This document shows positions 26,444 through 35,640 of a stretch of DNA of 64,000 bases, piece by piece (position 1 is the stretch's first letter; every line of letters starts with the position of its first letter). Origin of the DNA: VXMO01 sp965219405 (lineage in GTDB: Bacteria > Chloroflexota > Dehalococcoidia > UBA6926). The translations under genes were made by a program, and so were the position numbers. The DNA lies in NCBI GenBank assembly GCA_965219405.1, contig OZ244736.1:434001-498000 (forward strand). The letters are read 5' to 3'. The notes beneath the pieces are model-generated. The model searched no databases and was not told the origin of the DNA. It saw only the letters and a program-made list of their open reading frames with translations.

Positions 26444-28585
26444 TCAGATTCCGGCGGCGATGTCGAAGCGGTCCAGGTTCATGACCTTGTCCCACGCGGC
26501 AACGAAATCAATCAGCAACTTCTCTTGGCCATCGTCGCTGCCGTACACCTCGCAGATAGTACGGAGCTCGGAACTGGAGCCGAATGCCAGGTCGACCCTC
26601 GTTGCCGTCCACTTTAGGTCGCCGGTCGTTCGGTTCCGTCCTTCGTAGACTCCCTCAGACGCTGCGGATGCCTGCCACTCGGTGTCCATATCAAGCAGGT
26701 TGACGAAGAAGTCATTGCTCAACGTTCCCGGCCTGTCTGTGAACACGCCGTGCTGTGATTGCCCGGTGTTCGCGTTGAGAACGCGGAGGCCGCCCACAAG
26801 CGCCGTCATCTCGGGTGGTGTCAGCGTCAACAGGAATGCTCGCTCCACCAGCAAGTCCTCCGCAGGTTCGCTTCGGCCACCTTGCAGGTAGTTGCGGAAG
26901 CCGTCAAACGTGGGCTCTAGCACGGCGAACGACTCGATGTCCGTCCACTCCTGCGTTGCGTCCGCGCGGCCCGGGGTGAACGGCATGGTGACGTTGTGTC
27001 CGGCGTTTCGAGCCGCTTGCTCCACGCCGGCGCATCCCGCGAGAACGATCATGTCCGCCAGTGAAACGCTCTTGCCAGCGCTCTGCGCGCCGTTGAACTC
27101 CGCCCGGATTCCCTCCAGTGTCTCCAGCACGCCGGCCAACTCGGCGGGGTTGTTGACCTCCCACTCCCTCTGCGGCGCGAGGCGGATGCGAGCGCCGTTC
27201 GCGCCGCCGCGCTTGTCCGTGCCGCGGAACGTCGCGGCGGACGCCCACGCCGTTGAAACCAGCTGCGAAACGCTCAACCCCGATGCGAGCACGCGTGCCT
27301 TGAGGCCCGCTATCTCTTGATCGCCGATCACCTTATGGTCGACCGCGGGCACCGGGTCCTGCCACAGCTGCGGCTCCGTGGGCGCCAGCGGCCCCAGATA
27401 GCGGGTGTTCGGCCCCATGTCGCGATGGATCAGCTTGAACCATGCTTTGGCAAAGGCGTCCTCAAGGTCCGACGAATTCTCCAGGAATCGCTTTGAGATG
27501 CGCGCGTAGTCCGGATCCGCCGTGAGCGATAGATCCGTCGTCAGCATCATCGGCGCATGCGTCCTGGATGAATCATGCGCGTCCGGCACGGTGGCGACGG
27601 CAGCGGCGTTACTGGGCGTGTATTGCGATTTGCCCGCCGGGCTTGTCGCCAACTCCCACTCAAGGTTGTGCAGGTTCTCAAGGAAGTTGTTGTCCCACGC
27701 GACGGGGTTGGTGGTCCATGCGCCCTCCAGGCCGCTGGTGAAGGAGTCGACGCCCTTGCCACTGCCGTATTTGTTCTTCCAGCCGAAGCCCTGTTCCTCG
27801 ATTGCGGATGCCTCCGGGTCAGGGCCAACGTGCTCCTCAGGAACGGCACCGTGCGCCTTGCCGAATGTGTGTCCACCGGCGATGAGGGCGACTGTCTCCT
27901 CGTCATTCATGGCCATCCGGCCAAAGGTCTGGCGGATGAAATTCGCGGCGGCGAGGGGGTCCGGGTTGCCGCCCGGCCCCTCGGGGTTCACATAGATCAG
28001 GCCCATGTGGTCTGCGCCAAGAGGCTCCTGCAGCGCGCCGTCGTCGCCGTGACGCTCGTCACCAAGCCACGTTCCCTCCGGCCCCCAATACGTCTCGTCG
28101 GCCTCCCAGGCGTCCGTCCGTCCGAACGCGAACCCCATTGTCTTGAAGCCCATCGACTCCAGAGCGCAGTTGCCGGTAAAGATGATTAGGTCCGCCCACG
28201 AGATTCTTTTGCCGTACTTCTGCTTGATAGGCCAGAGGAGGCGGCGTGCCTTGTCCAGGCTCGCGTTGTCCGGCCAGCTGTTGAGGGGCGCGAGGCGCTG
28301 ATAGCCGGCTCCTCCGCCGCCGCGTCCATCACTGATGCGGTATGTGCCGGCGGCGTGCCAGCTCATTCGAATGAACAGGGGGCCGTAGTGGCCGTAGTCG
28401 GCGGGCCACCAGTCCTGCGACGTCGTCATCACCTGTTCGATGTCACGCTTCAGGGCATCGACGTCCAGGGATTTCAGTTCCTCAGCGTAGTCGAAATCCT
28501 CCCCCATCGGGTCTGACACCGGCGACTCTTGTCGAAGCGGCTTGAGGCTCAGTTGATCCGGCCACCAATACTGATTGGTACTCAC
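26444..28585 (-). CDS. katG: Catalase-peroxidase
   Basis: 713 residues, full length with both haem-peroxidase-like halves. The distal site is Arg73, Trp76, His77 in FIRMSWHAAGTYR. The proximal haem ligand lies in AGGHTFGKAHG. The Trp-Tyr-Met cross-link partners are present: Trp76, a Tyr in YVNPEGPGG and a Met in GRMAMND. It detoxifies H2O2 in the cytoplasm. The start is GTG at 28585 preceded by AAAGGAG. A possible -35/-10 pair lies upstream. Confidence 0.97.
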   Translation of the reverse strand: MSTNQYWWPDQLSLKPLRQESPVSDPMGEDFDYAEELKSLDVDALKRDIEQVMTTSQDWWPADYGHYGPLFIRMSWHAAGTYRISDGRGGGGAGYQRLAPLNSWPDNASLDKARRLLWPIKQKYGKRISWADLIIFTGNCALESMGFKTMGFAFGRTDAWEADETYWGPEGTWLGDERHGDDGALQEPLGADHMGLIYVNPEGPGGNPDPLAAANFIRQTFGRMAMNDEETVALIAGGHTFGKAHGAVPEEHVGPDPEASAIEEQGFGWKNKYGSGKGVDSFTSGLEGAWTTNPVAWDNNFLENLHNLEWELATSPAGKSQYTPSNAAAVATVPDAHDSSRTHAPMMLTTDLSLTADPDYARISKRFLENSSDLEDAFAKAWFKLIHRDMGPNTRYLGPLAPTEPQLWQDPVPAVDHKVIGDQEIAGLKARVLASGLSVSQLVSTAWASAATFRGTDKRGGANGARIRLAPQREWEVNNPAELAGVLETLEGIRAEFNGAQSAGKSVSLADMIVLAGCAGVEQAARNAGHNVTMPFTPGRADATQEWTDIESFAVLEPTFDGFRNYLQGGRSEPAEDLLVERAFLLTLTPPEMTALVGGLRVLNANTGQSQHGVFTDRPGTLSNDFFVNLLDMDTEWQASAASEGVYEGRNRTTGDLKWTATRVDLAFGSSSELRTICEVYGSDDGQEKLLIDFVAAWDKVMNLDRFDIAAGI

Positions 28586-28615
28586 TTGGTTTCTCCTTTA
28601 TCACACGTATTCAAA

Positions 28616-28645
28616 AAAGTAGCAGTTTCCCCTTTCCGCGGACAA
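28616..28645 (-). promoter_or_regulatory. katG: Candidate katG promoter, and the rest of the 28586-28908 gap
   Basis: On the minus strand TTGTCC (28640-28645) is followed after 18 bp by TGC-TACTTT, an extended -10 (28616-28621), about 30 bp before the GTG. The rest of the gap up to 28908 shows no convincing gene; a 28-codon frame from GTG near 28699 has a poor start context. Confidence 0.35.
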
Positions 28646-28908
28646 TGTCATCTTGGTGCGCAGACCCAATTGAGACGGGGGTAGGGAGGGTTGATTGACG
28701 TGAGTAAAGCGTTTGAGCGAGGGGAGCTGGTGGGTCTCGGAGGGCTAGAGTGGGCTATAAGCCATCAAGACCGCTATGGCCGCTGACAACGTTCCGTAGG
28801 CTTCCAGAAAATCGAGGAGGTATCGTCGACGCCGGCAAATGGGTCTGGCGGAGGCAACGGCACCACGCCTATAAATGGCCATCATTCGAGGAAAGAACGA
28901 CCACCGTG

Positions 28909-29565
28909 CTACGGCATTGTCTCTGCGGCGAGATTCGCCAAGCATTCATCGCAAGTGATGCGTTCACGCTCGTTCGCATCATCTACCAGTTGCGGGTTGA
29001 TGGCCTCCCTCGCGATTTGGCATCTGTAGCGATATACCTCCGAATGACGACTGCCATCATCCTCAGAGGAAATGACGTGCTTGCCGTGCACTACTGGCTC
29101 CCTCGAAACATACTCCTCACCCAACCAATCCCCGACTACTCTGCTTCTGATGAATGTCAGATCCTCGATGAGTCGGGAAATGCCGTACATCAGCCTCTTT
29201 CTGCACACCATGCATGTAATCCCGTAAAGGGCCATGAGTACCACGCGCAGGTTGTCTTCGTCGGGAGGCTCAGAATGGTAAATGGGCATCTCGATGGATC
29301 GCCAACGCGGTCCGTACATCTGTCGGCCCGACTCAATGCTTAGTCCACAAAGTGTCTCACCCCCGTACTTGGTGAAATTCATCTCTGGGGGGCTATTGTC
29401 GATTCCTCGCATCCCTCCACCGAATTGCCACAACCCGTCTATTTCGAATCCCCCTGCGTATCCCACCCATCGCACACAGTGGGAATCTGCCGGGTTAACC
29501 TCCGAATCGGCTGAGAAGATGACTTCGGGCGGCGGATTTCTCAGATATTTGTCCCAAAAATTCAA
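28909..29565 (-). CDS. Hypothetical protein with zinc-ribbon-like cysteine pairs
   Basis: 218 residues, no family recognised. Two CxxC pairs, TCMVCRKRL (Cys118/121) and TCDECLANL (Cys205/208), with another Cys at 182, suggest a metal site. The TTG start at 29563-29565 has a good AAGGAG 8 bp upstream, favouring real translation over the overlapping plus-strand frames. Its start overlaps the stop of a small upstream frame (TTGA). Base composition is lower in GC than neighbours. Tandem aromatic, acidic N-terminus and the zinc-type end give no firm function. Confidence 0.6.
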   Translation of the reverse strand: MNFWDKYLRNPPPEVIFSADSEVNPADSHCVRWVGYAGGFEIDGLWQFGGGMRGIDNSPPEMNFTKYGGETLCGLSIESGRQMYGPRWRSIEMPIYHSEPPDEDNLRVVLMALYGITCMVCRKRLMYGISRLIEDLTFIRSRVVGDWLGEEYVSREPVVHGKHVISSEDDGSRHSEVYRYRCQIAREAINPQLVDDANERERITCDECLANLAAETMP

Positions 29566-29789
29566 CGTTGTTTCTCCTTCATTTGGTCTCTGGTGTTGGC
29601 ACTCAGGACTCCACGAGTATCGGTAGATACCTGCAATACACAGCTAGTCACGTAGTAGTCCGTAGACTCTGGACGACTCGCGCTATCGCGGCGTCCTCCC
29701 ACTATGAACCCTGCTCCTATCTCTCCGGCTACTAGACCAAGCAATGGCCGCCAACGCTCATGGCTGCGAATTCGAACTATCGTGCTCAT
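29562..29789 (-). CDS. Small hypothetical protein, possibly coupled to the zinc-ribbon gene
   Basis: 75 residues from ATG 29789, with GAGGG just upstream (a start at 29807 is also open). The sequence is basic at the N-terminus (STIVRIRSHERWRP) with a short apolar LLGLVAGEIGAGFIVGG. The stop overlaps the TTG start of the next gene. No family recognised. It could be a chance frame. Confidence 0.35.
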   Translation of the reverse strand: MSTIVRIRSHERWRPLLGLVAGEIGAGFIVGGRRDSASRPESTDYYVTSCVLQVSTDTRGVLSANTRDQMKEKQR

Positions 29790-29974
29790 TCCCTCATCAT
29801 GGATCAATTTGCCCCAGTCGTCAAGCGGTGGCCCACATGTAGTGTGTTGGGCCTAGCAAGAGCTACATGCGCGTTCGCGAGGGGTCGAGTCACGTTTGCC
29901 TAGACTGCGGCCGGGGCTTTCGGGTGGTGGACAGCTGGGCATACCAAGGAGACTGCTCAATTTGATATATGGGC

Positions 29975-30051
29975 TGGTGGGGCATCCTGGACTCGAACCA
30001 GGGACCTCAGTCTTATCAGGACTGCGCTCTAACCACCTGAGCTAATGCCCC
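29975..30051 (-). tRNA. tRNA-Ile (GAT)
   Basis: Full cloverleaf on the minus strand: acceptor GGGGCAT pairing with ATGCCCC, D-arm GCTC/GAGC, anticodon stem CAGTC/GACTG with loop CTGATAA (anticodon GAT), T-arm CCTGG-TTCGAGT-CCAGG, discriminator A, and CCA encoded at 29975-29977. The lone tRNA is not in an rRNA operon here. Confidence 0.97.
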
Positions 30052-30148
30052 GCAATGAAACACACGCCCCGTCGGCAACACTCGCAAGCCGAGACGCGAC
30101 TCCCATTGTAGCCCGCCACGCACTAGCCGTCATGAGTGCCGGGCCATT

Positions 30149-30586
30149 TCAACCCAGGTGGGTAATCTCGATGTCGCCCCACTTCCCCTGCAAGTACTCG
30201 GCGACGAGGCGGCGGTGGCACTGATCCGGCGTTTCCTCAGTGCAGAGCAGGCAGGCGTTGTCCATGATGGCTCGTATCGGTAGTTCTTCGATACGCCGCT
30301 CGGCCATCAGGGCCAGGAATCGAGTCTCATAGTCTTCCCACGAGACCGCGCCATCGCGGTAAGCCTTTAGCAGCTCCTGCGTCGGCCCGAGGTCAGGCAT
30401 GTGCTCGTAGTCCATGCCGCAGACCTGCTTGAGGAAATAGGCGAGGTCATCGCGCTTGGTGAATCCGGCCAGCTGCGACACGTTATTGAGGCGCACGTCG
30501 ATGACACGCGCCGCGCCGGAACCGCGCAGCAGTTCAAAGAATGATTCCGCCGATTTCTTTGTGAAACCGAGCGTGTAGAGGCGCAC
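30149..30586 (-). CDS. DUF488 family protein (downstream copy)
   Basis: 145 residues. RLYTLGFTKKSAESFFELL, ARVIDVRLNNVSQLAGFTK and LLCTEETPDQCHRRLVAEYL match DUF488, including the cysteines C(x7)C before HRR. DUF488 is widespread and uncharacterised; the cysteine/histidine cluster suggests catalysis. The start is GTG; 8 bp separates it from the upstream DUF488 gene. It is last in a three-gene minus-strand set. Confidence 0.85.
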   Translation of the reverse strand: MRLYTLGFTKKSAESFFELLRGSGAARVIDVRLNNVSQLAGFTKRDDLAYFLKQVCGMDYEHMPDLGPTQELLKAYRDGAVSWEDYETRFLALMAERRIEELPIRAIMDNACLLCTEETPDQCHRRLVAEYLQGKWGDIEITHLG

Positions 30587-30594
30587 GAACCGTC

Positions 30595-31218
30595 TCAGTG
30601 GGCCTGCGCGTAGTCGGCGCGCTCCTCGGCAACGTAGGCGACGCGACCGACCTGTTGCCGAACAGCATCAGCGATGACGTCTTCACGGGTGCGGAACAGA
30701 TCGGGCTGGGGCGGCAGGCCAAGCGATTCCAGCAGCCGACCCATCAGTTCCTCGTGGTTTTCCACACTTCCGTCCGGGAGGATGTGCCGCATGTCTACGC
30801 CCTGCTCCGCGAGCGCCCGGGCAACCAGCAACGCACGGTGGCACTCCAGTGGGTCTTTCTCCATGCACAGCAGCGCGATGATTCGCTCATCCGCCTGCCG
30901 CACAAGGACACCAACTCCGTCCGTGAAATCGTCGGCCAAGGCGGCCCGCTCATAGGAAACGCGGCCATCCTCTCCGTATGCGGATTGGTCATTCGGCCGG
31001 CCGCCAAGTTCCTGACCCATGAAGGCGTAGTCGATTCCCGCGCGTTCCAGCGCAGGTTCCAGGCTGTCGGGGTTGAAGTGGGGCACCCAGCGGCTGCGGG
31101 GAGCGGAGCGCACATCGACCACCATGTTGACGCCGTTGTCCCCAAGCAGGGCGACAAAGTCCTCTATGGAATGATTGGAATGTCCAATGGTGAAGATCGG
31201 ATACTCCGTCGTTGTCAT
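30595..31218 (-). CDS. DUF488 family protein (upstream copy)
   Basis: 207 residues from ATG 31218 (AAGGGG upstream; an in-frame start at 31245 overlaps the dual-OB gene). FTIGHSNHSIEDFVALL, VVDVRSAPRSRWVPHF, GQELGGRP and LLCMEKDPLECHRALLVARAL are DUF488 features. Two tandem DUF488 copies of different length, with a dual-OB partner gene, occur in other genomes as a set, though the activity of the set is not established. Confidence 0.85.
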   Translation of the reverse strand: MTTTEYPIFTIGHSNHSIEDFVALLGDNGVNMVVDVRSAPRSRWVPHFNPDSLEPALERAGIDYAFMGQELGGRPNDQSAYGEDGRVSYERAALADDFTDGVGVLVRQADERIIALLCMEKDPLECHRALLVARALAEQGVDMRHILPDGSVENHEELMGRLLESLGLPPQPDLFRTREDVIADAVRQQVGRVAYVAEERADYAQAH

Positions 31219-31234
31219 GTCGAGCCCCTTTTCC

Positions 31235-31933
31235 CTACGCCTCAATTATGGCCGCAATGAGCTTGTAATGGTAAAGCCCCCCACCGGACGGCGGCTCATA
31301 CGGCTCTCCGATGGTGACAGTGAGATAGGCTTTGCCAAGCCGGAACTTTCCAGGCCGAACTTCTGAATATCGCTCTTCAAAGTCAACGTCTGTGATGCGG
31401 AGGCCATAGACGTCCCCGGCGTGGGCGAATGATCCGCGAAGCTGCCTCTTGATCGCCCCTTCGTCATCCTTTCGATCAGACACGGTGATGTCTAATGATG
31501 GGACGCTGACAAACCGCGCGGAGTCCTCCAGGCTCTCCCCGGCCACGTAGGGGAACCGGTCGTTCGTCCCTTGTGCGGTGTCGTGACCGTTCTCCCAGAG
31601 CGGCGCTGGGGCGTCGAGCCATCGCTCGATGTTCGCCTTGTCCGCCACACGCAGACGTGTCCACGGCTCCGGCGCCGCAAGCCAATTCTCCGGCTGATAG
31701 GGGAGCGGATTCGGTTCCAGAAGGGGGACTTCAATCACATCCAGCAACTGCGGCAGAGACTCGTCCTCGAAGCACATCTCATCGGGCATCACCTCGCCCG
31801 TGGGGGAACTGCCCACAGGCCGTACCCATACGAGCGTGCGGTCAGCCAAGACCTCTTTGCCGACGACGCATCTGCCTCCGTATTTCCGTGAATTTGCTAG
31901 ACAAAGAATCTGCTTGTTGATGGTGGTGCTCAC
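31235..31933 (-). CDS. Dual-OB-domain protein associated with DUF488
   Basis: 232 residues. CLANSRKYGGRCVVGKEVL, WVRPVGSSPTGEVMPDEM, LLDVIEVPLLEPNPLPYQPENW and YGLRITDVDFEERY fit the dual-OB-containing domain commonly found beside DUF488 genes. OB folds bind nucleic acid or oligosaccharide, so the protein may present a nucleic-acid substrate to the DUF488 proteins (inference). First gene of the trio, with its stop 16 bp upstream of the next start. Confidence 0.7.
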   Translation of the reverse strand: MSTTINKQILCLANSRKYGGRCVVGKEVLADRTLVWVRPVGSSPTGEVMPDEMCFEDESLPQLLDVIEVPLLEPNPLPYQPENWLAAPEPWTRLRVADKANIERWLDAPAPLWENGHDTAQGTNDRFPYVAGESLEDSARFVSVPSLDITVSDRKDDEGAIKRQLRGSFAHAGDVYGLRITDVDFEERYSEVRPGKFRLGKAYLTVTIGEPYEPPSGGGLYHYKLIAAIIEA

Positions 31934-31973
31934 TCGTCCTCCCGGCTCAATTTAGAACAAGTGTATCACAGCA

Positions 31974-32792
31974 TTACTCCCGCCGCTTGGCTTCCTCCCA
32001 GAGTGCGTCCATCTGCTCCAGGGACAGCGACGGAAAATCCTCGCCACGTTCACGGGCCGTGTCCTCCATGATGCGGAATCGCGTCACGAATCGGCGGTTC
32101 GCCTGCCTCAGCGCCGTCTCCGCGTCGATGTCCAGCCGCCGACCAAGGTTGACGAGGCTGAAGAGCAGATCACCGAATTCCCACTCCAGGGCAGCGCATG
32201 ATTCGTCGGACTTCTCACCAGTGGACGTCTCATTCGCCTCCGCGAGCTCCTGGGCCTCCTCCACCACCTTCTCTAAGGCACCATCTACGCTCGGCCAGTC
32301 GAATCCGACGTTTGCTGCCCGACCCTGCGCCCGCTGTGCGAATGTCAGCGCCGGTAGATTCGCGGGCACGCCCTGCATCAGCGATGCGCCCTGCCGTTCC
32401 TCGCTCTTGAGCACTTCCCACCGCGCGGCCACCTCCTCCGCCGTGCGCGCCTCGGCATCGCCGAAGACGTGCGGATGGCGGCGGATGAGCTTGTTGACGA
32501 GGCCCTCAATCACATCGGCAACGGTAAAAGCCTCTTCCTCCGAGGCGATCTCGCTGTGGAGCATGACCTGCAGGAGGATGTCGCCGAGCTCCTCGCGCAG
32601 CCCGGGCAAGGAGTTGGCGTCGATCTGCTCGACAGCTTCATAAGTCTCTTCGATGAGGAACGGCGTCAACGACTGGTGTGTCTGCTCACGATCCCACGGG
32701 CAGCCGCCCGGGGCGCGGAGGCGGGCGACGATGTCAATCAGCGTCTGGAACTCGCGGTTGTCCTGCCCGGACGCGTCGTTTGCCTTGACCAC
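31974..32792 (-). CDS. mazG: Nucleoside triphosphate pyrophosphohydrolase
   Basis: 272 residues with two MazG-type all-alpha NTP pyrophosphatase units. The first opens LIDIVARLRAPGGCPWDREQTHQSL, the family signature, then EETYEAVEQI and REELGDILLQVMLHSEIA with the metal-binding E..E..D pattern; the second has GDLLFSLVNLGR. It hydrolyses NTPs and non-canonical NTPs to NMPs. GTG start with GGGGGTG upstream. On the same strand as the dual-OB/DUF488 trio, 40 bp away. Confidence 0.93.
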   Translation of the reverse strand: MVKANDASGQDNREFQTLIDIVARLRAPGGCPWDREQTHQSLTPFLIEETYEAVEQIDANSLPGLREELGDILLQVMLHSEIASEEEAFTVADVIEGLVNKLIRRHPHVFGDAEARTAEEVAARWEVLKSEERQGASLMQGVPANLPALTFAQRAQGRAANVGFDWPSVDGALEKVVEEAQELAEANETSTGEKSDESCAALEWEFGDLLFSLVNLGRRLDIDAETALRQANRRFVTRFRIMEDTARERGEDFPSLSLEQMDALWEEAKRRE

Positions 32793-32940
32793 GTGTCACC
32801 CCCATCGGTCACCAATCAGCCTGCACGTTTCAGCATAGGGGCGCGGTCAGATCGCCGCCACGCGTTCGCGTTCTTGCCCGCCATACGGGCCGTTGCTAGA
32901 CTGGATAGTCGGCAGATGCGCTACCCGGCGCAGCCGCGCG

Positions 32941-33015
32941 GTGGGTGTGGCCTAGCAGGTTTAAGGCACCAGGTTGTGGCCCTGGAGATCGTGGGTTCGA
33001 ATCCCATCACCCACC
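32941..33015 (+). tRNA. tRNA-His (GTG)
   Basis: Acceptor GTGGGTG pairs with CACCCAC; anticodon arm CCAGG-TTGTGGC-CCTGG gives anticodon GTG; T-arm GTGGG-TTCGAAT-CCCAT; discriminator C at 33015. A G at 32940 supplies the G-1 that pairs with C73 in tRNA-His. CCA is not encoded, in contrast to the tRNA-Ile in this window. Confidence 0.97.
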
Positions 33016-33053
33016 CTTCCTTTTGAACTTCGCGATTCGGCGTGGGGATTTAC

Positions 33054-34460
33054 CTACGCTTGTTGTCTGGACTGCTGTGATTCCGAGCCGCCCCTTGTGC
33101 TCATTTGCGCCGCGTCCACATAGCGCGGCGGACGTGGCGGACGCAGCAACAGGATGAGAACGGCTGAAACAACAAAGAACGCAATGAAAAGGGCGAATGC
33201 AGGCTGATACGAGCCCAGTTCGTCACGAATGTAGTTCATGACGATGGGGCCGGTCGAGCCAACTCCAAACGTGATTACGAAACCGGCTGATCGGATCGAA
33301 CCGAGGCTCAGCCGACCGAATGAGTTAGCCCACAGCACCTCCTGCGTCACTCCCAGGCTGGTAATGCCCATGCCGTAGACAATCAACGCGAGGAACAGCA
33401 GGTAAACGTTGTCGGCAAAAAAGAACAACGTGGAACCAATCCCCTGAAGGACGAATGGCATCGCACGGATGGGGCCAATGCTGGCCCGTTCAGCAAGGAC
33501 GCCCACAGCCGGCAACGTCGCCGCCATGACGATTGCGCGCGTCGTCAGCGCTGCCACCAGGAAGGCCTCTTCGTAGCCCAGATCCTGGAGGTAGGGCGCA
33601 AGCGATATGTTGATGCCCTGGAATGCGAAGCTCGCGATGGCAAAGCAACCTGCAATGAGCCAGAACGTCGGCGTCTTCAGGGCCTCCCTGCGTGTCCACA
33701 GAGGTTCGGGCATTGGCTCCGCTCGTTGTGCAGGAACGGGTACGGCATAGCCTGCGGTCCCGCTCGCCGCCGGGGTAGGAGATTCAATTGGGTCATCGTG
33801 TTCGACGCCGTCGGGCCGCAAGCCCATGTCCTCCGGCCGCCGCCGGATGAGAATCGTCGACGGCGCAAGCACAACGACCCAGGTGAAGATGGCGAAGATC
33901 CAGAACATCTCCCGCCAGCCAAATTCGGCGATGACGTACACGGCGACGGGGATCATGATGACGTTGCTGATGCTCGATCCCGTGTTGGAGATCGCCAGCG
34001 CCCGCCCGCGCATCCGGATGAACCAGTTGTTGATCGCCACGCTCGTTACGAGGTTGCCCATCAATGTGAAGCCGATGGCAGCGACGAATCCGCGCACCAG
34101 GTAAAACTGCCAGAGGGAATCGACGAACGTCACTCCCACCAGGGCCGTGCCTGCGATGAGGGCGCCCACAGGCAACAGCGTACGCGCTCCAAATCGATCC
34201 ACCAGCGGGCCGATGAGCGGGGCAGTACCCGCTTCAACGAAACGAGAGATCGTCTGGACGGTCGCTATCTGTGTATAACTCCAGCCAAACTCGCCCTTCA
34301 GCGGCTTGAAGAACAGACCCAGGGTGGAGGAGAATTGTTCCGCATAGGCCAGGTGCGCCATGAACGACGCGGCGACAATGTTCCAGCCATAGAAATAGCG
34401 GCCACGCCTCTGCCGAGGAGGCCGCCCGCCACTATCGCCCTCTCCGTCCGCTCTCTCCAA
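33054..34460 (-). CDS. MFS transporter (monocarboxylate/oxalate-formate-like)
   Basis: 468 residues, about 12 hydrophobic segments in two bundles with a Pro/Glu-rich cytosolic linker near residues 205-245. The opening FYGWNIVAASFMAHLAYAEQFSSTLGLFFKPL and FGWSYTQIATVQTISRFVEAGTAPLIGPLVDRFGAR, with the A-type loop, are characteristic of the MCP/oxalate-formate antiporter branch. Substrate probably an organic acid, not assignable. Confidence 0.88.
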   Translation of the reverse strand: MERADGEGDSGGRPPRQRRGRYFYGWNIVAASFMAHLAYAEQFSSTLGLFFKPLKGEFGWSYTQIATVQTISRFVEAGTAPLIGPLVDRFGARTLLPVGALIAGTALVGVTFVDSLWQFYLVRGFVAAIGFTLMGNLVTSVAINNWFIRMRGRALAISNTGSSISNVIMIPVAVYVIAEFGWREMFWIFAIFTWVVVLAPSTILIRRRPEDMGLRPDGVEHDDPIESPTPAASGTAGYAVPVPAQRAEPMPEPLWTRREALKTPTFWLIAGCFAIASFAFQGINISLAPYLQDLGYEEAFLVAALTTRAIVMAATLPAVGVLAERASIGPIRAMPFVLQGIGSTLFFFADNVYLLFLALIVYGMGITSLGVTQEVLWANSFGRLSLGSIRSAGFVITFGVGSTGPIVMNYIRDELGSYQPAFALFIAFFVVSAVLILLLRPPRPPRYVDAAQMSTRGGSESQQSRQQA

Positions 34461-34558
34461 CTCGCCCGCCGCGCCTCCCTCAATCGCAATGATTGATTAT
34501 GCGGGGAAAGCGGCGAGGGCGTCATGCGACGCGGTCATTGTGAATGGCGGGAACGGAT

Positions 34559-35584
34559 TCAGTCCTGCTGCCCGCCGCGGCCCCAGCCGCTCCTTCTTCG
34601 ACGTCTGCGTCGGCGAGGGCGGCGATCAGGCGGCGGTGAATCGTCCGATTCGGTTGCGTCTGTCGGTTCAGGTTCACCCGCCAATTCAGGCGCGTCCGTC
34701 GGTTCACTGTCACTTGATGTCTCGGTGTCAGACGGAGGAAAGAGGGGCGCACGGCCGTATTCGTCTGCTTCTTCATAATCCTCGGCGTGCGTTGGCGGCA
34801 TCTGCGCGGCAAGGAAACCGCTGCCGGAGAGGAATCGCCGCGCGCCGCCAATGGCGAACGAGATAAGCACGATGAGCAGGGCGATGCGGAACAGCCCCTC
34901 CGCCGCGCCGAAAAACGTGGCAAGATGCTCCGGCACATCGTCGCGTGAGCCGGGCACGAGGATTCCCGCAGCGATGCCGGAGACCAGCACAACTGCCCCC
35001 AAGGCCGCGACTGCCTGCGGAGCGCGGTCACGATTCCACAGCAGGATTGCGGCGGCGGTCAGTCCCGCCTGTCCCACAGTTACGAGGGCCCTCGAGGTCT
35101 CTATGTCCATTCGGGCCCCGCTCTCAGGCGGCAGCAGGATGATCGGAAGCGCAAGGTTCGCCCCGGCAAGATAGAGTCCGGCGAAGAACGCGCTGTCCCC
35201 CCAACTCCGTGTAGCAATTGCCCCGCCGATGACCGCCGCAAGGATCGGCGCGCCAAAGGAGGCAATCCCCACAGCGAGCGTCAACTCCCCGCTGTCTCCC
35301 GGTGCAAGCAGCGCCCACAACAGCGCCTGCGTTCCTACGATCCCCATCGCCATCCACGGGTAGCCCCACCGCGGTGCGCCGCGTGTGGCCAGCAGCAAGG
35401 CGACGGCCATTGCGATGCCTGTCGTGAACAGATAGGGCGGGGACGCGTTGAGTCTGCCACCCACTGACAACGTCCACGCGATGCCGGCCAACGCTCCGAT
35501 GGAAATCAGGATCACGGGCGCAATTTCCCGCAGCATGGACTGCAGCGGGGTGCGCGTCGGCGGGGGTACAAAGGGCCTGCTCAT
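34559..35584 (-). CDS. Multispanning membrane protein with charged C-terminal tail
   Basis: 341 residues. Eight or so hydrophobic segments occupy residues ~20-265, then a soluble tail: a Glu/Asp/Pro/Thr/Ser stretch (~270-320) followed by an Arg-rich end (DRRPRRRRRRRRSGW). The tail resembles a poly-acidic then poly-basic tether that could touch membrane or nucleic acid. No family recognised. Divergent from the second MFS gene with 56 bp between starts. Confidence 0.72.
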   Translation of the reverse strand: MSRPFVPPPTRTPLQSMLREIAPVILISIGALAGIAWTLSVGGRLNASPPYLFTTGIAMAVALLLATRGAPRWGYPWMAMGIVGTQALLWALLAPGDSGELTLAVGIASFGAPILAAVIGGAIATRSWGDSAFFAGLYLAGANLALPIILLPPESGARMDIETSRALVTVGQAGLTAAAILLWNRDRAPQAVAALGAVVLVSGIAAGILVPGSRDDVPEHLATFFGAAEGLFRIALLIVLISFAIGGARRFLSGSGFLAAQMPPTHAEDYEEADEYGRAPLFPPSDTETSSDSEPTDAPELAGEPEPTDATESDDSPPPDRRPRRRRRRRRSGWGRGGQQD

Positions 35585-35640
35585 CGTCAGTTACAATAGC
35601 AGGCGCGGCATAATGCGCATCGGCAGGAGTTTCCCCTTAC

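Noticed and set aside
28750..29343. Plus-strand frame opposite the zinc-ribbon gene
   Set aside because: The minus-strand gene has a good Shine-Dalgarno and paired cysteines; this frame has neither.
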